A stretch of DNA of 64,000 nt from JACKHO01 sp041398745 (GCA_041398745.1 JAWKUB010000009.1:299904-363903), one strand, 5' to 3'; shown: positions 52,059 through 62,728, counted from the first letter of the stretch. The notes: generated by a model not told the origin, from the sequence alone. Program-made: numbers and translations.

Positions 52059-55000
52059 CTACGGGGAGTCAATGATTCGCGAAAGTCCGTCTCCGTTGCT
52101 GAGCAGGATTCTTTTTCCGTCAGGCGAATAACTGGCAAAGTTGCCAACCGAACCGTGCCGGGACTCGTGCAGCAAACGACCATCGGCTGTGTTCCAGATT
52201 TTCAAGAACCCTGCGTAGCCGAACGACAAGACGCGGCTCCCATCGGGGCTGAACTGGACACTGTGGATGTAGTCGGAGTGACCTTCCATGACACGTTGTT
52301 CGGCCCCAGTAATGAGGTCTAACAGATGCACTTTTCGGTCAGCTCCAGCGGCAGCCACGGGGTTGCCCTGGGGATGAATAGCAATGGAATACATCGTCGA
52401 GTCGTAGCGAATCAATTCTTTGATTTGACGCCCCCCGACGATATCCCAGAGCCGTAGAGTTCCGTCTGCCCCTGAGGAAACGGCAAGTGTTTCATCGCTG
52501 TTTAATACCACGGCGTGAACCGGTCCCTGGTGTCCGTTGAGCTGAAACCGCTGCTGGCCAGTTGTTGTGTCCCACACGCGGACGGTTTGGTCGGCGCTGC
52601 AGGAGACGACATATTTCCCGTCATGCGTAACAGCGACGCCATACACGGGGCCACCATGGTTGAACTGCCGCGTTGGCCCTGGCGCTGCATACGCCCAGCG
52701 ACGGATTTGACCGTCGGCACTTGCGGACCAGAGACTGCGGCTGTCTGGAGCGAACCGCAGATCGGTGACGGGACCACCGGCTTCAATGACCTGATGCAAC
52801 ATCCATTCCTGCTGCGGCTGAGTTCCGGGAATAGATGGTCCAAAGATTTGTACTTGCCCGCTGACTGTTGCTGCAGCGAGCTTCTGGTTGTCCGGGCTGA
52901 ATACCAGCGAGGAAATGGCGGCATTGGCCGGGAATTCGGCGAGCACGGAATCTCCGTTGTTGACGTTCCAAATGTAAATGCGCCCCGCTGCAGTGCCAGC
53001 TGCAATTCGTTGATCGTCGTTTCGAGACGCAACTGCTGTTGGTTGAAGCTGCTCAAATTGTGGTTCGACGTTTTCTGTGGAAGCAGGGTTCTGTGGCCCT
53101 GCTGATGCCACCTCGCTTGCGACGGGAACACGAAACTCCCTCGCGACGCTTCCGGAATTCACATCAACCAGTTGAACCGCCCCCTCGGCGGTTGCGGCGA
53201 TGATTTGAGCCCCACCGTTGTAGAGGGTAAACCCCGCGAGCGCTTGCGGACTGACTTGAATGGTTCGGATGTTTGACGTCTGAGCACGCTGGACGGTTTT
53301 GTCGCGCGATCCTGAAATGAGCGTTCGTCCATCATTCAGAAAGAAAACGCTCTCCACTGGTCCGGTATGATTTGTCAGCGTTTCCAGCAGCAGGCCGCTA
53401 CTGACTTCCCAGACGCGTACATTTCCATCCTTGTGCGATGTAACGACACGGGTGTTATCGGGAGAAATGGTGACATCAAGTGCATCGGTGGGAATTGGAA
53501 TGGCGCGAACGAGTTGCCCGTCGCCCAATTGCCAGACGTGAAGACTGCCAGCGGCGGAGATTCCCGCCAACAATTGTCCATTTGGTGAAATGGAAATCGC
53601 CCCGATTTCTTCCTTTGCCGCATCAAACTCCCGTATCAGTGTGCCGTCCGTGAGGTTTCGCTGTTCGACATTGCCCTGACTGCGGGCGGCTAAAGCAAAC
53701 TGTTGATCGGGTGTGACGGCAACTGCATTCACCGGTCGGGCAGGCACCGGATTGTTTTGAATGGTGAGAGGGTCGACGTACAGAGTTTGCAGGGCGCCGT
53801 GAACAACCACACCTTCAGCACCGGTTCCTGCTGCTGCGAAGCTGCGCGAGTCTGCTCCGAGATAAGCGGCATGTGCCAGTGGCAGCGAAGCAATGAGTTC
53901 CTCCCGAACGACGCCGCTCTTCGTGTCATACAGTAGCACGTGGTTCTGGCCATCGGTGACGGCCAGTTCGGTACCGTCCTTATTCAGCCCAGCAGATTTG
54001 ATTTCCGGCTTGATTTGCACCGATTGAACGGCTTCCCCCTGTAAATTCCAGAACTGAGCTTTTCCCTGATCATCGACACCGGCCAACAAATTGCCATCGC
54101 CGGATACGATCAGATGTTTGATGGGGCGAGCAGAAGCAAGAGCTGGCTTCTCAGTTCCATCGACGGCGATTCGCAACAGTCGTGAACCATTGGCTGGCAA
54201 GCCGACGTAGCCTGCGTCTCCCGGGAGACGAATGAGCTTCGTAATTGCCTCACCGTTGTTGGCGGTAAATGTCCAAACTGGCTGAACCGCTTCCTCTCCT
54301 TCTGCGGGTTTCTGAGCCGGCAGAGGAAGTTTCCAGGCGTGAACTTTGTGGTCAGCACCGGCAGTAAGTAGCAACGTACGGTCCGCTGAATATGTGATGG
54401 CACTCACAGCACCTGCATGCGCCTGCACGACTCCCTGGGCGGAACCATCAGCGGGATTCCACCCCCACACAAGGCCCGATGCATCACCCGTGGCAAGGAC
54501 GGCGTCGTCATCACGGAGTCCGATTGCGGTCAGTGGTTGCTCGTGGTTTCCCATTTGGCGGGCTGCCGTGCCATTCGCAGCCCAAATTCGTGTGGTCTTG
54601 TCATTCGAGATTGTGGCGAACCACTGTCCATTGGCTGCGGCGACAAGACCAGTAATGGCTGCCGCATGTCCCTGGAATTTCGTTTCTGGTTGCGGCTGTT
54701 GCCAGACTCGAATTGTCCCGTCAGTGCCGCCAGTGACGAAACGTACGCCATCGGGATGAGCAACCACACTGGAAACACTCCCCGTGTGACCGGCTACGAT
54801 CCTCTTGGGCGTTCCATCAGCGAAATTGACGACGGCCGCTTGCCCATTCTCACCTGCGAGCACGGACCAGGTGTTGTTCGGAGCAGTCGCGACACCGGTC
54901 AACGGGAATGGTTGTTTCGGATAGTCTGCAATCGTCTCACCATTGGCGAGATTGACAACCCGAGCGGCTCCATTCGATTGAACTGCAACGGCCTGACTTT

Positions 55001-55820
55001 GGTTCCCCGCGAGTGCCAGACCGGTGATCTCTCCCTCAAGAGTAGAAACGGTTTGTGGCGGTACGGCGTTCAATTGCCACAGCCGCACGCAACCGTCATC
55101 ACCACTGGTCATCAACTGCTGATTGTTCCCCGCAAACTGTGCAAAAGTGACCTTCCCGACGTGCCCCACAAGAGCTTGCTGCGGCTGTTCGAGAAACGGA
55201 CTCCAGAGGATAATGCGTCCCTCCGCATCTGCTGTTGCGTAAAGTACTGCGTCGTTCCTGCAATCCAGTGCCAGGACTTCTGCGTTGTGCCCCTTCCTCA
55301 ACACCGGTGCCATTGGCTTTCCGTCAGTTGACGCTAAGCCAGTGGTGTGCAGTGCCAGGTTCTGGTCTGAGGAGACCGCAAGCAGTAAGTAATCGTCGGG
55401 ATGCAGTGCAATTCGATTGACGCTCTTTTGGTGAGCCTGCAATGTTTCGATGGCTGTGGGGAGGGGCAAGTCCCAGACTCGCAATGTGTTGTCCTGGGCT
55501 CCCGTCACCAGGGTCCGACCATCCCGGCTTACCGCCAGACAGTAAATTGGCCCGGTGTGCTGACTGTACGTGCGCAGAAGTGCGCCGTCCGCCGTACTCC
55601 AGAACCGGGCTGTCTGATCGATACTCGTCGTGACAGCATGGCCATTGTCGGGCGTAAACAGCCCCATCATCACAGCACCTTCATGGCCACGAAGTGTCCC
55701 TTCGTCGGATTGCGACCATGCGGGCACAGTGAGTAATACTGTGAGTAACTGAGTGGCGACGACCGTGACGAGACGACACATCCAGGATTGCTGCTCGACC
55801 GCTCTGCGACGTATTTTCAT
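52059..55820 (-). CDS. Secreted giant WD40 protein
   Basis: 1253 residues from the ATG at 55820; 24 more codons are open upstream without support. A signal peptide (MCRLVTVVATQLLTVLLTVPAWSQ, a little downstream of the start) is followed by WD40 repeats along almost the whole length, for example LVTGAQDNTLRVWDLP, MTSGDDGCVRLWQLN, FVTGGTDGTIRVWQQP and VVSCSADQTVRVWDTTTGQ. Several propellers could form. Unlike the 41175 protein it has no cytochrome domain and no coiled coil. It is separated by 186 nt from the next operon and by 123 nt from the oxidoreductase gene upstream, so it may have its own promoter. Confidence 0.88.
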   Translation of the reverse strand: MKIRRRAVEQQSWMCRLVTVVATQLLTVLLTVPAWSQSDEGTLRGHEGAVMMGLFTPDNGHAVTTSIDQTARFWSTADGALLRTYSQHTGPIYCLAVSRDGRTLVTGAQDNTLRVWDLPLPTAIETLQAHQKSVNRIALHPDDYLLLAVSSDQNLALHTTGLASTDGKPMAPVLRKGHNAEVLALDCRNDAVLYATADAEGRIILWSPFLEQPQQALVGHVGKVTFAQFAGNNQQLMTSGDDGCVRLWQLNAVPPQTVSTLEGEITGLALAGNQSQAVAVQSNGAARVVNLANGETIADYPKQPFPLTGVATAPNNTWSVLAGENGQAAVVNFADGTPKRIVAGHTGSVSSVVAHPDGVRFVTGGTDGTIRVWQQPQPETKFQGHAAAITGLVAAANGQWFATISNDKTTRIWAANGTAARQMGNHEQPLTAIGLRDDDAVLATGDASGLVWGWNPADGSAQGVVQAHAGAVSAITYSADRTLLLTAGADHKVHAWKLPLPAQKPAEGEEAVQPVWTFTANNGEAITKLIRLPGDAGYVGLPANGSRLLRIAVDGTEKPALASARPIKHLIVSGDGNLLAGVDDQGKAQFWNLQGEAVQSVQIKPEIKSAGLNKDGTELAVTDGQNHVLLYDTKSGVVREELIASLPLAHAAYLGADSRSFAAAGTGAEGVVVHGALQTLYVDPLTIQNNPVPARPVNAVAVTPDQQFALAARSQGNVEQRNLTDGTLIREFDAAKEEIGAISISPNGQLLAGISAAGSLHVWQLGDGQLVRAIPIPTDALDVTISPDNTRVVTSHKDGNVRVWEVSSGLLLETLTNHTGPVESVFFLNDGRTLISGSRDKTVQRAQTSNIRTIQVSPQALAGFTLYNGGAQIIAATAEGAVQLVDVNSGSVAREFRVPVASEVASAGPQNPASTENVEPQFEQLQPTAVASRNDDQRIAAGTAAGRIYIWNVNNGDSVLAEFPANAAISSLVFSPDNQKLAAATVSGQVQIFGPSIPGTQPQQEWMLHQVIEAGGPVTDLRFAPDSRSLWSASADGQIRRWAYAAPGPTRQFNHGGPVYGVAVTHDGKYVVSCSADQTVRVWDTTTGQQRFQLNGHQGPVHAVVLNSDETLAVSSGADGTLRLWDIVGGRQIKELIRYDSTMYSIAIHPQGNPVAAAGADRKVHLLDLITGAEQRVMEGHSDYIHSVQFSPDGSRVLSFGYAGFLKIWNTADGRLLHESRHGSVGNFASYSPDGKRILLSNGDGLSRIIDSP

Positions 55821-55943
55821 GGGGTGCAAATCTTCTGAAGTGCGGGACCGTTTGTAACGAACATTATTTTTGGATTGCTGTCGGGAATCCAAACGCGCCG
55901 TGGAAAAGTGGCTCGATTCACTGCAGAGTTCCTCCGCCGGGTC

Positions 55944-57317
55944 TCAGAATTCCCATCCGCTTCGGCGAGGTGGCGACAGCAAGCCAGCCGCCTCGGCAAC
56001 GTTGGTGACAAGGCCATGCTCGCCGTCGTATTCAATGGCTTTGCCCAACCGAACAGCGACGTTCCCCAACAGCATTGTTTCCGTCAGCACCGATGCGAAG
56101 TCAAAGTTGCTCAGAGGTTTTGCCCTGCCTTGAATTGCCGTCATCCACTCACGCTTCTGCATTTCGTCGTTGTTGTCGTCGCCCCAGCGATGGAATGTAG
56201 GCTCCGGAACTTTGAATCCGCCTCGAATGTCAAGTTCCTGCGTGTTGCCGGAATCGCCCGGCGAGTAGAGTTGTCCACTTTCGCCAACGAGGAACGAGCC
56301 GCTCTCTGAAGCGGTTAATCCTCGCGGCAGTGGCAGTTCAGGAATGTTGCGTTGGCCATCGCGTACGCCTTCGTACCACACGAGCCTGACGGGAGGCTTG
56401 TTCCCACGGGCGGGGAATTCGTAGGTAATGTTTGCCCACGCCGGATACGTTTCGGGATTCACTTCGCCACTTACAGCGCTGACTCGCGTTGGCAATCCGA
56501 GTTCCAGTGCCAGGAATGGCATAGCGGTTGTGTGGCAGGCCATGTCGCCGAGGGCACCCGTTCCGAAGTCCCACCATCCCCGCCAGTTTCGGGGGTGATA
56601 GACAGGATGGTACGGACGCTCTGGAGATGGACCGAGCCACAGGTCCCAATGGACATGCTCAGGAACAGGTGGCGTTTCCTTGGGGCGAGCGGTCAAATCG
56701 GGAGACTGTTTCCAATACATCTCACCCGTCGCCCAATTTCGGAAGGGGCGATTGGTCCACACATGCACTTCCCGGATATCTCCCAAAGCTCCACTGCGGA
56801 CAAGTTCAACGTTGGCGCGGAAGCCATCAAGCGCCATTCCCTGATTTCCCATTTGAGTGACGACGCCATATTTTCTGGCTGTTTCTCGCATGAGTCGGGC
56901 TTCAGCTACCGTGTGTGTCAGCGGCTTCTGGCAGTAAACGTGCTTTCCCAATCGCATTGCCGCGACCGCCGCTGCTGCATGTGTGTGGTCTGCTGTACTG
57001 ACCGTGACCGCGTCGAGTTTGTCGCCCATTGAATCCAGCAGTTCGCGAAAGTCGTGAAACTGTTTGGCATTGGGGAAACGCTTGGATTTGGACTTCAGTC
57101 GCTCATCATCAATGTCGCAAATGGCAACGACATCGGCGTAGTTTCCAGCCTGATCAATATCGCCGGACCCCTTGCCGCCCACTCCAATTCCCGCCACCGT
57201 CAACCGCTCGTTGGCTCCCCAAACGTGACTGGGGACGAACTGGAATGCGAACGCCGACGCCAAAACTCCTTTGCTAAAGGCACGCCGCGACACTCCTGTT
57301 TTCTCAGCTACCGTCAT
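55944..57317 (-). CDS. Gfo/Idh/MocA-family oxidoreductase with Tat signal
   Basis: 457 residues from the ATG at 57317 with AAGGAG upstream. The Tat-like signal VSRRAFSKGVLASAFAF precedes the Rossmann fold (LTVAGIGVGGKGSGD, then VAICDID), the HVYCQKPLTHTVAEA motif with the family's catalytic-type Lys of the EKP segment (here QKP), and the C-terminal alpha/beta domain (NRPFRNWATGEMYW, WDFGTGALGDMACH). The family uses NAD(P) to oxidise or reduce sugars or inositols. Exported members are common in planctomycetes and would need their cofactor loaded before transport. It is divergent from the cytochrome-DUF1549 gene at 57720. Confidence 0.92.
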   Translation of the reverse strand: MTVAEKTGVSRRAFSKGVLASAFAFQFVPSHVWGANERLTVAGIGVGGKGSGDIDQAGNYADVVAICDIDDERLKSKSKRFPNAKQFHDFRELLDSMGDKLDAVTVSTADHTHAAAAVAAMRLGKHVYCQKPLTHTVAEARLMRETARKYGVVTQMGNQGMALDGFRANVELVRSGALGDIREVHVWTNRPFRNWATGEMYWKQSPDLTARPKETPPVPEHVHWDLWLGPSPERPYHPVYHPRNWRGWWDFGTGALGDMACHTTAMPFLALELGLPTRVSAVSGEVNPETYPAWANITYEFPARGNKPPVRLVWYEGVRDGQRNIPELPLPRGLTASESGSFLVGESGQLYSPGDSGNTQELDIRGGFKVPEPTFHRWGDDNNDEMQKREWMTAIQGRAKPLSNFDFASVLTETMLLGNVAVRLGKAIEYDGEHGLVTNVAEAAGLLSPPRRSGWEF

Positions 57318-57719
57318 TTCCTGGCTCCTTAAGTCCGATCGCACAAGGTTCGATATGCTTTTGAATTCCGTGAGTAGATGACGACCCTCGTCCGGAATCG
57401 AGACTCGTCATCGCTTCCGAGAACACATTAATCCACTTGAACTATTAACAGTGTTCGGTTGCATTTCGAAGTCTCAAAGATTGCAGTGCCCAAAACAGTA
57501 TCAGTAATTCGCAGCCGCGAAAACCGTCGATGGCTCGTCACGAGTGCCAAGGGCGCCTCCTTGCCTTGCCCGATCGGGACTCGTTCCCAAACGGTGACAC
57601 CCGCGAATCGCCAGCAAGCCAGAGGACGGGAATCTCCGGCATTGACGAGCGGGGGGACATCAGCCGAACATATCACCGTTAGTTCCATTGCATCTGTGAG
57701 TCATTATCTGGAATTGAGA
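57318..57719. other. Divergent promoter region
   Basis: No gene is supported between the two divergent starts. The plus-strand frame open here belongs to the 57720 gene but has no protein character before its signal peptide. Neither the two-box element of the 30-36 kb locus nor a clear hairpin is present. Confidence 0.45.
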
Positions 57720-60700
57720 ATGTTCAGGAACTTCTGTTTGTACTGCTTGCTGGTGTTAGGCAGCACTCTCCTGATGCCATTGAGCCTGCTCGCCCAGGAC
57801 CCGGGAGCCAATCGCAAAGGGATCGACTTTTTCGAAGCAAAGATTCGTCCCATGCTGGTGACGCATTGCTACGAGTGTCACTCAGCGGGTGCCGCCGCCA
57901 AGAACAAGCTCAAAGCGGGATTGTTTCTTGACTCGCGCGAAGGAATGCAGTCGGGGGGCGAGAGCGGACCAGCGGTCGTGCCTGGTAAACCCGAGGAAAG
58001 TCTGCTCATCAGTGCGCTGCGCCACGAAGACTTCGAAATGCCTCCGAAAGGAAAGCTGGAAGATGAACTCATCGGCCACTTCGTGAAGTGGGTCGAAATG
58101 GGCGCTCCAGACCCCCGAGAGGGTGGCGAGGTCGTGACATCTCCCAAAATCAACATTGAAGCAGGACGCTCCCACTGGGCGTTTCAACCACTCACATCAC
58201 CGGTACCGCCGGATGTCGGCGGTAACAATTGGGCTCAGACTCCCATTGATCAATTCATCCTGCATCGACTGACGACAGCCGGGATTACTCCAAACCCGCT
58301 CGCTGAGCCACAGGTGTTAATTCGACGCACGTATTTTGACGTCATTGGACTCCCGCCCACGCCAGAACAACTGAGTCGGCACCTGGCGCGATTCGAGCAG
58401 GATTCGAGTGCCGCCTATGAAGAATTGGTAGACGAACTGCTTGCGAGTGAACATTACGGTGAACGCTGGGGGCGCCACTGGCTTGACGTAGTCCGTTTCG
58501 CGGAAAGCAATGGCTATGCCTTCGATGGCGACCGTCCAAACGCGTGGCACTATCGCGACTTCGTCATCAAGGCATTGAATTCTGACATGCCTTACAACGA
58601 ATTCATCAGACAGCAAATTGCGGGTGACCTGCTGGCTGACGTCAATGCTCCGACAAGCGGTGCGGCACAGGAGAGCCTTAATACCCTGGCTGCCACGGGC
58701 TACCTCGTGGCGGGGCCCTACACCACTCAGCAGACACAGAAGGAACGCGAACGGAGCCGCTATGAGCAGTTGGACGACATCGTCAATACTCTCGGGACCT
58801 CGTTGCTGGGTCTCACGTTGGGGTGCAGTCGGTGTCATGACCACAAGTTTGATCCCCTGCCCATGTACGACTACTACAACCTCGCGGCCTGCTTCGCCGA
58901 CGTGGGGTTCTCAGACACGGGTATCAACATGCAGCCGGAAGAGTTCCGTGAACTGAAGGCTGCGTACGATACAGCTCATGCTCCGCTGGTGGCGGCTCAA
59001 ACCAAGTATGAACAGGAAGCGCTTCCCGGCCAGTTTGAGCAATGGCTGACCACGCTTGCTCCGACGGTTGTCGCGCCAACTGTCAAGCTGACGCTGTCGG
59101 AATGGCACCATGCGGGGCCGTTTGCCGGTGAGAGCTTTGATCAAGCCTTCGCCCATGAGTTTGATCCTGAGAAAGGAGTTGACCTTGCGGCGACGTATGT
59201 ACTGGGAGATGCAACAATCAAATGGACTCCCCAGCCAGAATGGAAAGACGACACGGTCCACAACACGTTCAGTGGCGATAACGCCGCGAATTACATCTAC
59301 CGCGTCATTGAGTCCGAAGGCGATCAGGCCATCTCGCTTTCGCTCGGCAGCGATGATGCCATCAAGGTCTGGGTGAATGGAGAGGAAGTGCTCGCCAAAC
59401 TTGTGGGGCGGGCGGCAGCGGCTGGACAGGAATCGGTTCAGGTTCCCATTCGCAAGGGCCGGAACGAACTGCTGATGAAAGTCGTCAATGGTGGCGGTCC
59501 CTCCGGGTTCTACTTCGCAGCTACTCCAGTCCAGTTGCAGAAGGTCGAAGGGATTGGTTCGTGGTGGCATGTGGGACCATTTTCTGCACCCAACTTCGAC
59601 GTGGCGTTCAGTGAGGTCTTCGCTCCAGAGCAGGGAATTGATACTGCCGCGGCATACGACGACGGCAAGCTCAAATGGATGGAGCAGCCCGACTGGAAAG
59701 ATGGCGAGGCCCACAACGACAAGTTGACCGGCACGAATGCCGCCAATTACCTGTTCCGCCGCATTGAGTCAGCGACGCCACAGGTTCTGTCGCTCTCATT
59801 AGGGAGCGATGATGGCATCAAGCTGTGGGTCAATGGTCGGGAGGTTCTGTCGAAGAAGGTCGGTCGGAACGTTGCGGCGGCTGGTCAGGAGACCGCCGTA
59901 GTACAACTGGCGGCAGGAACCAATGACGTTCTGATGAAAATCGTTAACGGTGGTGGAGCGACAGGATTCTACTTTGCCGCCAGCCCGGCCTCAGAGCCGA
60001 AGGAAATTGCGGACATTATCAACGTGGCGGCCGATCAGCGCAATGAGGAACAGAAGAAAAAACTGCTCGACTGGTACAAGGGGTTCGATCCCGGCTGGCT
60101 GGCACTGAATGTTGCTGTTGCCCGACACGCCGCTGAAGAGCCTCAGCCGAATTTGACTAACGTGTTTGCTGCACGTGTCAAAGGGACGACGTATCAGTTC
60201 GGGGAAGACACGTACAAGGTGTATCACCTGCGGCGCGGGAATGCAGACAACAAAGAACAGGAGGCGGTCCCTGGTGTCTTGCGTGTTCTGTTGGCAGCGC
60301 AAGAGGTGAAGTTGAGCGATGAGGCGGAACAGCCACCGGCACCAGGATTACTTGCACCTGAGGCAGGCACGCCTTCGCGTTTGGCCCTCGCAGACTGGCT
60401 GACCGACTCCGAGGACGGGGCTGGAGCTTTGCTGGCGCGCGTCTTGGTGAATCGCCTCTGGTACCACCACTTCGGACGAGGAATTGTGGCGACCCCCAGC
60501 GATTTCGGCACTCGGGGCGAACCGCCAACGCATCCCGAATTACTCGACTGGTTGGCGAGTGAACTGATTCGCAATGACTGGCAGCTCAAACCGGTACACA
60601 AGCTCATCATGATGAGTTCTGTTTATCGACAGGGAACTGCCGTCGTGGAGAGTGGAGCCAAGATCGACCCTGAGAACATGCTCCTCTGGCGACGTTCCGC

Positions 60701-61202
60701 TCGACGTCTGGAAGCTGAGGTCATCCGGGATTCGCTGCTCGCGGTCACCGGCGAACTCGACACGACCTTGTACGGCAAGGGAACACTCGATTTGCAGAGC
60801 AAACGCAGAAGTCTCTACTTCACGGTGAAGCGAAGTAATCTCATTCCAATTCTGAAGCTGTTCGATGCTCCCGACGCCATGCAGGGAATTGGTTCGCGCG
60901 AAGAGAGCACCGTCGCGCCGCAGGCTTTGGCACTACTCAATTCGCCGTTCGTCCGAGAGTTAGCTGGCAAGTTTGCCGCGAAAGTTCGTCCGACGCCCGA
61001 CATTGCACTGGCGCAGGCTATTGGCGATGCCTATCTGGCGGCCTTCGGACGAGTCGCGACGGAACCTGAAATCACCAAAATGCAGGCGTTTGTCGAACAG
61101 CAGAAGGCCAGTCGCGGTGGTGATGCAAATGCGGAATCGCTGGCGGTCCGAGACTTCTGCCACCTGTTGCTGTGTATGAATGAGTTTGTCTACGTCGATT
61201 AA
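57720..61202 (+). CDS. Cytochrome-DUF1549-DUF1553 protein with duplicated insert domain
   Basis: 1160 residues from the ATG at 57720, which begins a clear signal peptide (MFRNFCLYCLLVLGSTLLMP, then LSLLAQ). The PSCyt1 heme site is CYECH (50-54) and GPAVVPGKPEESLL follows. DUF1549 occupies about 170-400, with CSRCHDHKFDP (369-379). Two consecutive copies of a PA14-like or lectin-like domain follow (about 460-600 and 615-755); each has WxxGPF, an LSLGSDDxIKxWVNGxEVL block and VxNGGGxxGFYF. DUF1553 covers the rest (LVNRLWYHHFGRGIVATPSDFG, RRLEAEVIRDSLLAVTGEL). The companion DUF1501 gene starts 68 nt downstream, the usual pairing. A redox or binding role at the surface is likely but unproven. Confidence 0.93.
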   Translation: MFRNFCLYCLLVLGSTLLMPLSLLAQDPGANRKGIDFFEAKIRPMLVTHCYECHSAGAAAKNKLKAGLFLDSREGMQSGGESGPAVVPGKPEESLLISALRHEDFEMPPKGKLEDELIGHFVKWVEMGAPDPREGGEVVTSPKINIEAGRSHWAFQPLTSPVPPDVGGNNWAQTPIDQFILHRLTTAGITPNPLAEPQVLIRRTYFDVIGLPPTPEQLSRHLARFEQDSSAAYEELVDELLASEHYGERWGRHWLDVVRFAESNGYAFDGDRPNAWHYRDFVIKALNSDMPYNEFIRQQIAGDLLADVNAPTSGAAQESLNTLAATGYLVAGPYTTQQTQKERERSRYEQLDDIVNTLGTSLLGLTLGCSRCHDHKFDPLPMYDYYNLAACFADVGFSDTGINMQPEEFRELKAAYDTAHAPLVAAQTKYEQEALPGQFEQWLTTLAPTVVAPTVKLTLSEWHHAGPFAGESFDQAFAHEFDPEKGVDLAATYVLGDATIKWTPQPEWKDDTVHNTFSGDNAANYIYRVIESEGDQAISLSLGSDDAIKVWVNGEEVLAKLVGRAAAAGQESVQVPIRKGRNELLMKVVNGGGPSGFYFAATPVQLQKVEGIGSWWHVGPFSAPNFDVAFSEVFAPEQGIDTAAAYDDGKLKWMEQPDWKDGEAHNDKLTGTNAANYLFRRIESATPQVLSLSLGSDDGIKLWVNGREVLSKKVGRNVAAAGQETAVVQLAAGTNDVLMKIVNGGGATGFYFAASPASEPKEIADIINVAADQRNEEQKKKLLDWYKGFDPGWLALNVAVARHAAEEPQPNLTNVFAARVKGTTYQFGEDTYKVYHLRRGNADNKEQEAVPGVLRVLLAAQEVKLSDEAEQPPAPGLLAPEAGTPSRLALADWLTDSEDGAGALLARVLVNRLWYHHFGRGIVATPSDFGTRGEPPTHPELLDWLASELIRNDWQLKPVHKLIMMSSVYRQGTAVVESGAKIDPENMLLWRRSARRLEAEVIRDSLLAVTGELDTTLYGKGTLDLQSKRRSLYFTVKRSNLIPILKLFDAPDAMQGIGSREESTVAPQALALLNSPFVRELAGKFAAKVRPTPDIALAQAIGDAYLAAFGRVATEPEITKMQAFVEQQKASRGGDANAESLAVRDFCHLLLCMNEFVYVD

Positions 61203-61270
61203 TCTTCGAGTACGGTTTCTGAATTACTCAAATTGGTCTTGGAATCTGGACTTTCCGCGAGAGCAGCATA

Positions 61271-62728
61271 ATGAATCATCACCTCCTCGGACCTTCGACA
61301 GCCCGTCGTGAGTTCCTGACACGCGCCGGACTGGGATGCGGATCGCTCGCGTTGACCAGCATGCTGCACCAGGAAGGGATTCTTGCTGCGGAAGGAAGTG
61401 GAGTAACCAGCAACAATCCGCTGGCGTCGCGGAAGAGTCATTTTCCGGGGAAAGCCAAGGCGGTCATCTGGCTGTTCCAGACGGGGAGTCCCTCACAGGT
61501 CGATACGTTCGACTACAAACCGGAATTGCAAAAGCGGGATGGAACCGTCCTGGCAGGAGCCGATCCGAAAACGGGCTTCTTCACCACCAGCGGCAAGTGC
61601 CTGAAATCGCCCTTCAAATTCTCACAGCATGGTGAGTCAGGGGCGTGGACAGCGGAGATTTTCCCGCACATTTCCAAGCATGTTGATGACATTGCGTTCG
61701 TCTATTCGTGCTATTCGCAATCGAACAATCACACACCCGCCATGCTTGAGTTTAACTCAGGCATGATTCGGCAAGGGTTTCCGAGCATGGGCTCGTGGCT
61801 GACTTACGGCTTAGGCAGCGAGAACGCGAATCTCCCAGCGTACGTGGTCATGCATGGTACGAAGCCGCGCGGGGCCGACCCAATATGGTCCTCCGGATTC
61901 TTACCTTCCGTGTATCAGGCCACCGCTCTTGACCCACGTGGTGGGCAGCCAATTGAAAACCTGAAACCCCCTGGTGACTTGAGCGGCGAACAACAAAGAG
62001 CCCTGCTTGACGCTTTGAATACCTCGAATCGACAGCATGCCGATGAGCGTCCGTTTGATCGAGACCTGAATGCCCGATTGGAATCGTTTGAGTTAGCGTA
62101 CCGCATGCAGACTTCCGCTCCCGAAGCCTTTGACTTGTCTCAAGAGTCTGAGGCGACTCAGGAAATGTATGGTCTGAACCGTAACGAATCGAAGGACTAC
62201 GCGAAGCAGTGCCTTATTGCTCGCCGATTGGTCGAACGGGGAGTTCGTTTCGTGCAGGTGTTTGCCTCATGTCCGAACACGCCGGGCGGTGCAGTGAGTG
62301 ATGTTCCCTGGGACGCTCACAACGACATTAATGGCAACCATCGTGCCTGCGCGGCGACGGTGGATCAACCAACAGGGGCACTGCTCGCGGACTTGAAACA
62401 GCGGGGAATGCTTGACGACACCATTGTCATTTATGGCGGCGAGTTTGGCCGGACGTCGGATTCACAGGACGTGGGCGGCCGCGACCACAATCCGCACGCC
62501 TTCACAACCTGGTTCGCGGGAGGCGGATTCAAAGGGGGCACCCAATATGGGGCGTCCGATGAGTTTGGCTACAAGTCGGTGGAGAATCGCGTCAATGTCC
62601 ATGACATTCACGCCACAGTGCTGCATCAAATGGGAATCGACCACACAAAACTGACGTATCGCTTCAACGGCCGAGACTTCCGCCTGACCGACGTGGCTGG
62701 CGAGGTTCTGCACGAAATCCTCACCTGA
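61271..62728 (+). CDS. DUF1501 protein with Tat-like signal, partner of the upstream gene
   Basis: 485 residues with GAGAG before the ATG. The signal TARREFLTRAGLGCGSLALTS fits Tat export. Family blocks are AVIWLFQTGSPSQVDTFDYKP, NNHTPAMLEFNSGMIRQGFPSMGSW, RRLVERGVRFVQVFASC, TIVIYGGEFGRTSDSQDVGGRDHNPHAFTTWFAGGGF and HATVLHQMGIDHTKLTYRFNGRDFRLTDV. The fold is alkaline-phosphatase-like, and GGRDHNP and EFGRT are good metal-site candidates. Together with the upstream gene this is the standard planctomycete two-gene set; what it acts on is unknown. Confidence 0.94.
   Translation: MNHHLLGPSTARREFLTRAGLGCGSLALTSMLHQEGILAAEGSGVTSNNPLASRKSHFPGKAKAVIWLFQTGSPSQVDTFDYKPELQKRDGTVLAGADPKTGFFTTSGKCLKSPFKFSQHGESGAWTAEIFPHISKHVDDIAFVYSCYSQSNNHTPAMLEFNSGMIRQGFPSMGSWLTYGLGSENANLPAYVVMHGTKPRGADPIWSSGFLPSVYQATALDPRGGQPIENLKPPGDLSGEQQRALLDALNTSNRQHADERPFDRDLNARLESFELAYRMQTSAPEAFDLSQESEATQEMYGLNRNESKDYAKQCLIARRLVERGVRFVQVFASCPNTPGGAVSDVPWDAHNDINGNHRACAATVDQPTGALLADLKQRGMLDDTIVIYGGEFGRTSDSQDVGGRDHNPHAFTTWFAGGGFKGGTQYGASDEFGYKSVENRVNVHDIHATVLHQMGIDHTKLTYRFNGRDFRLTDVAGEVLHEILT

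Noticed and set aside
57459..57719. Upstream start for the cytochrome-DUF1549 gene
   Set aside because: The 87 upstream codons have no family similarity; the signal peptide starts at 57720.
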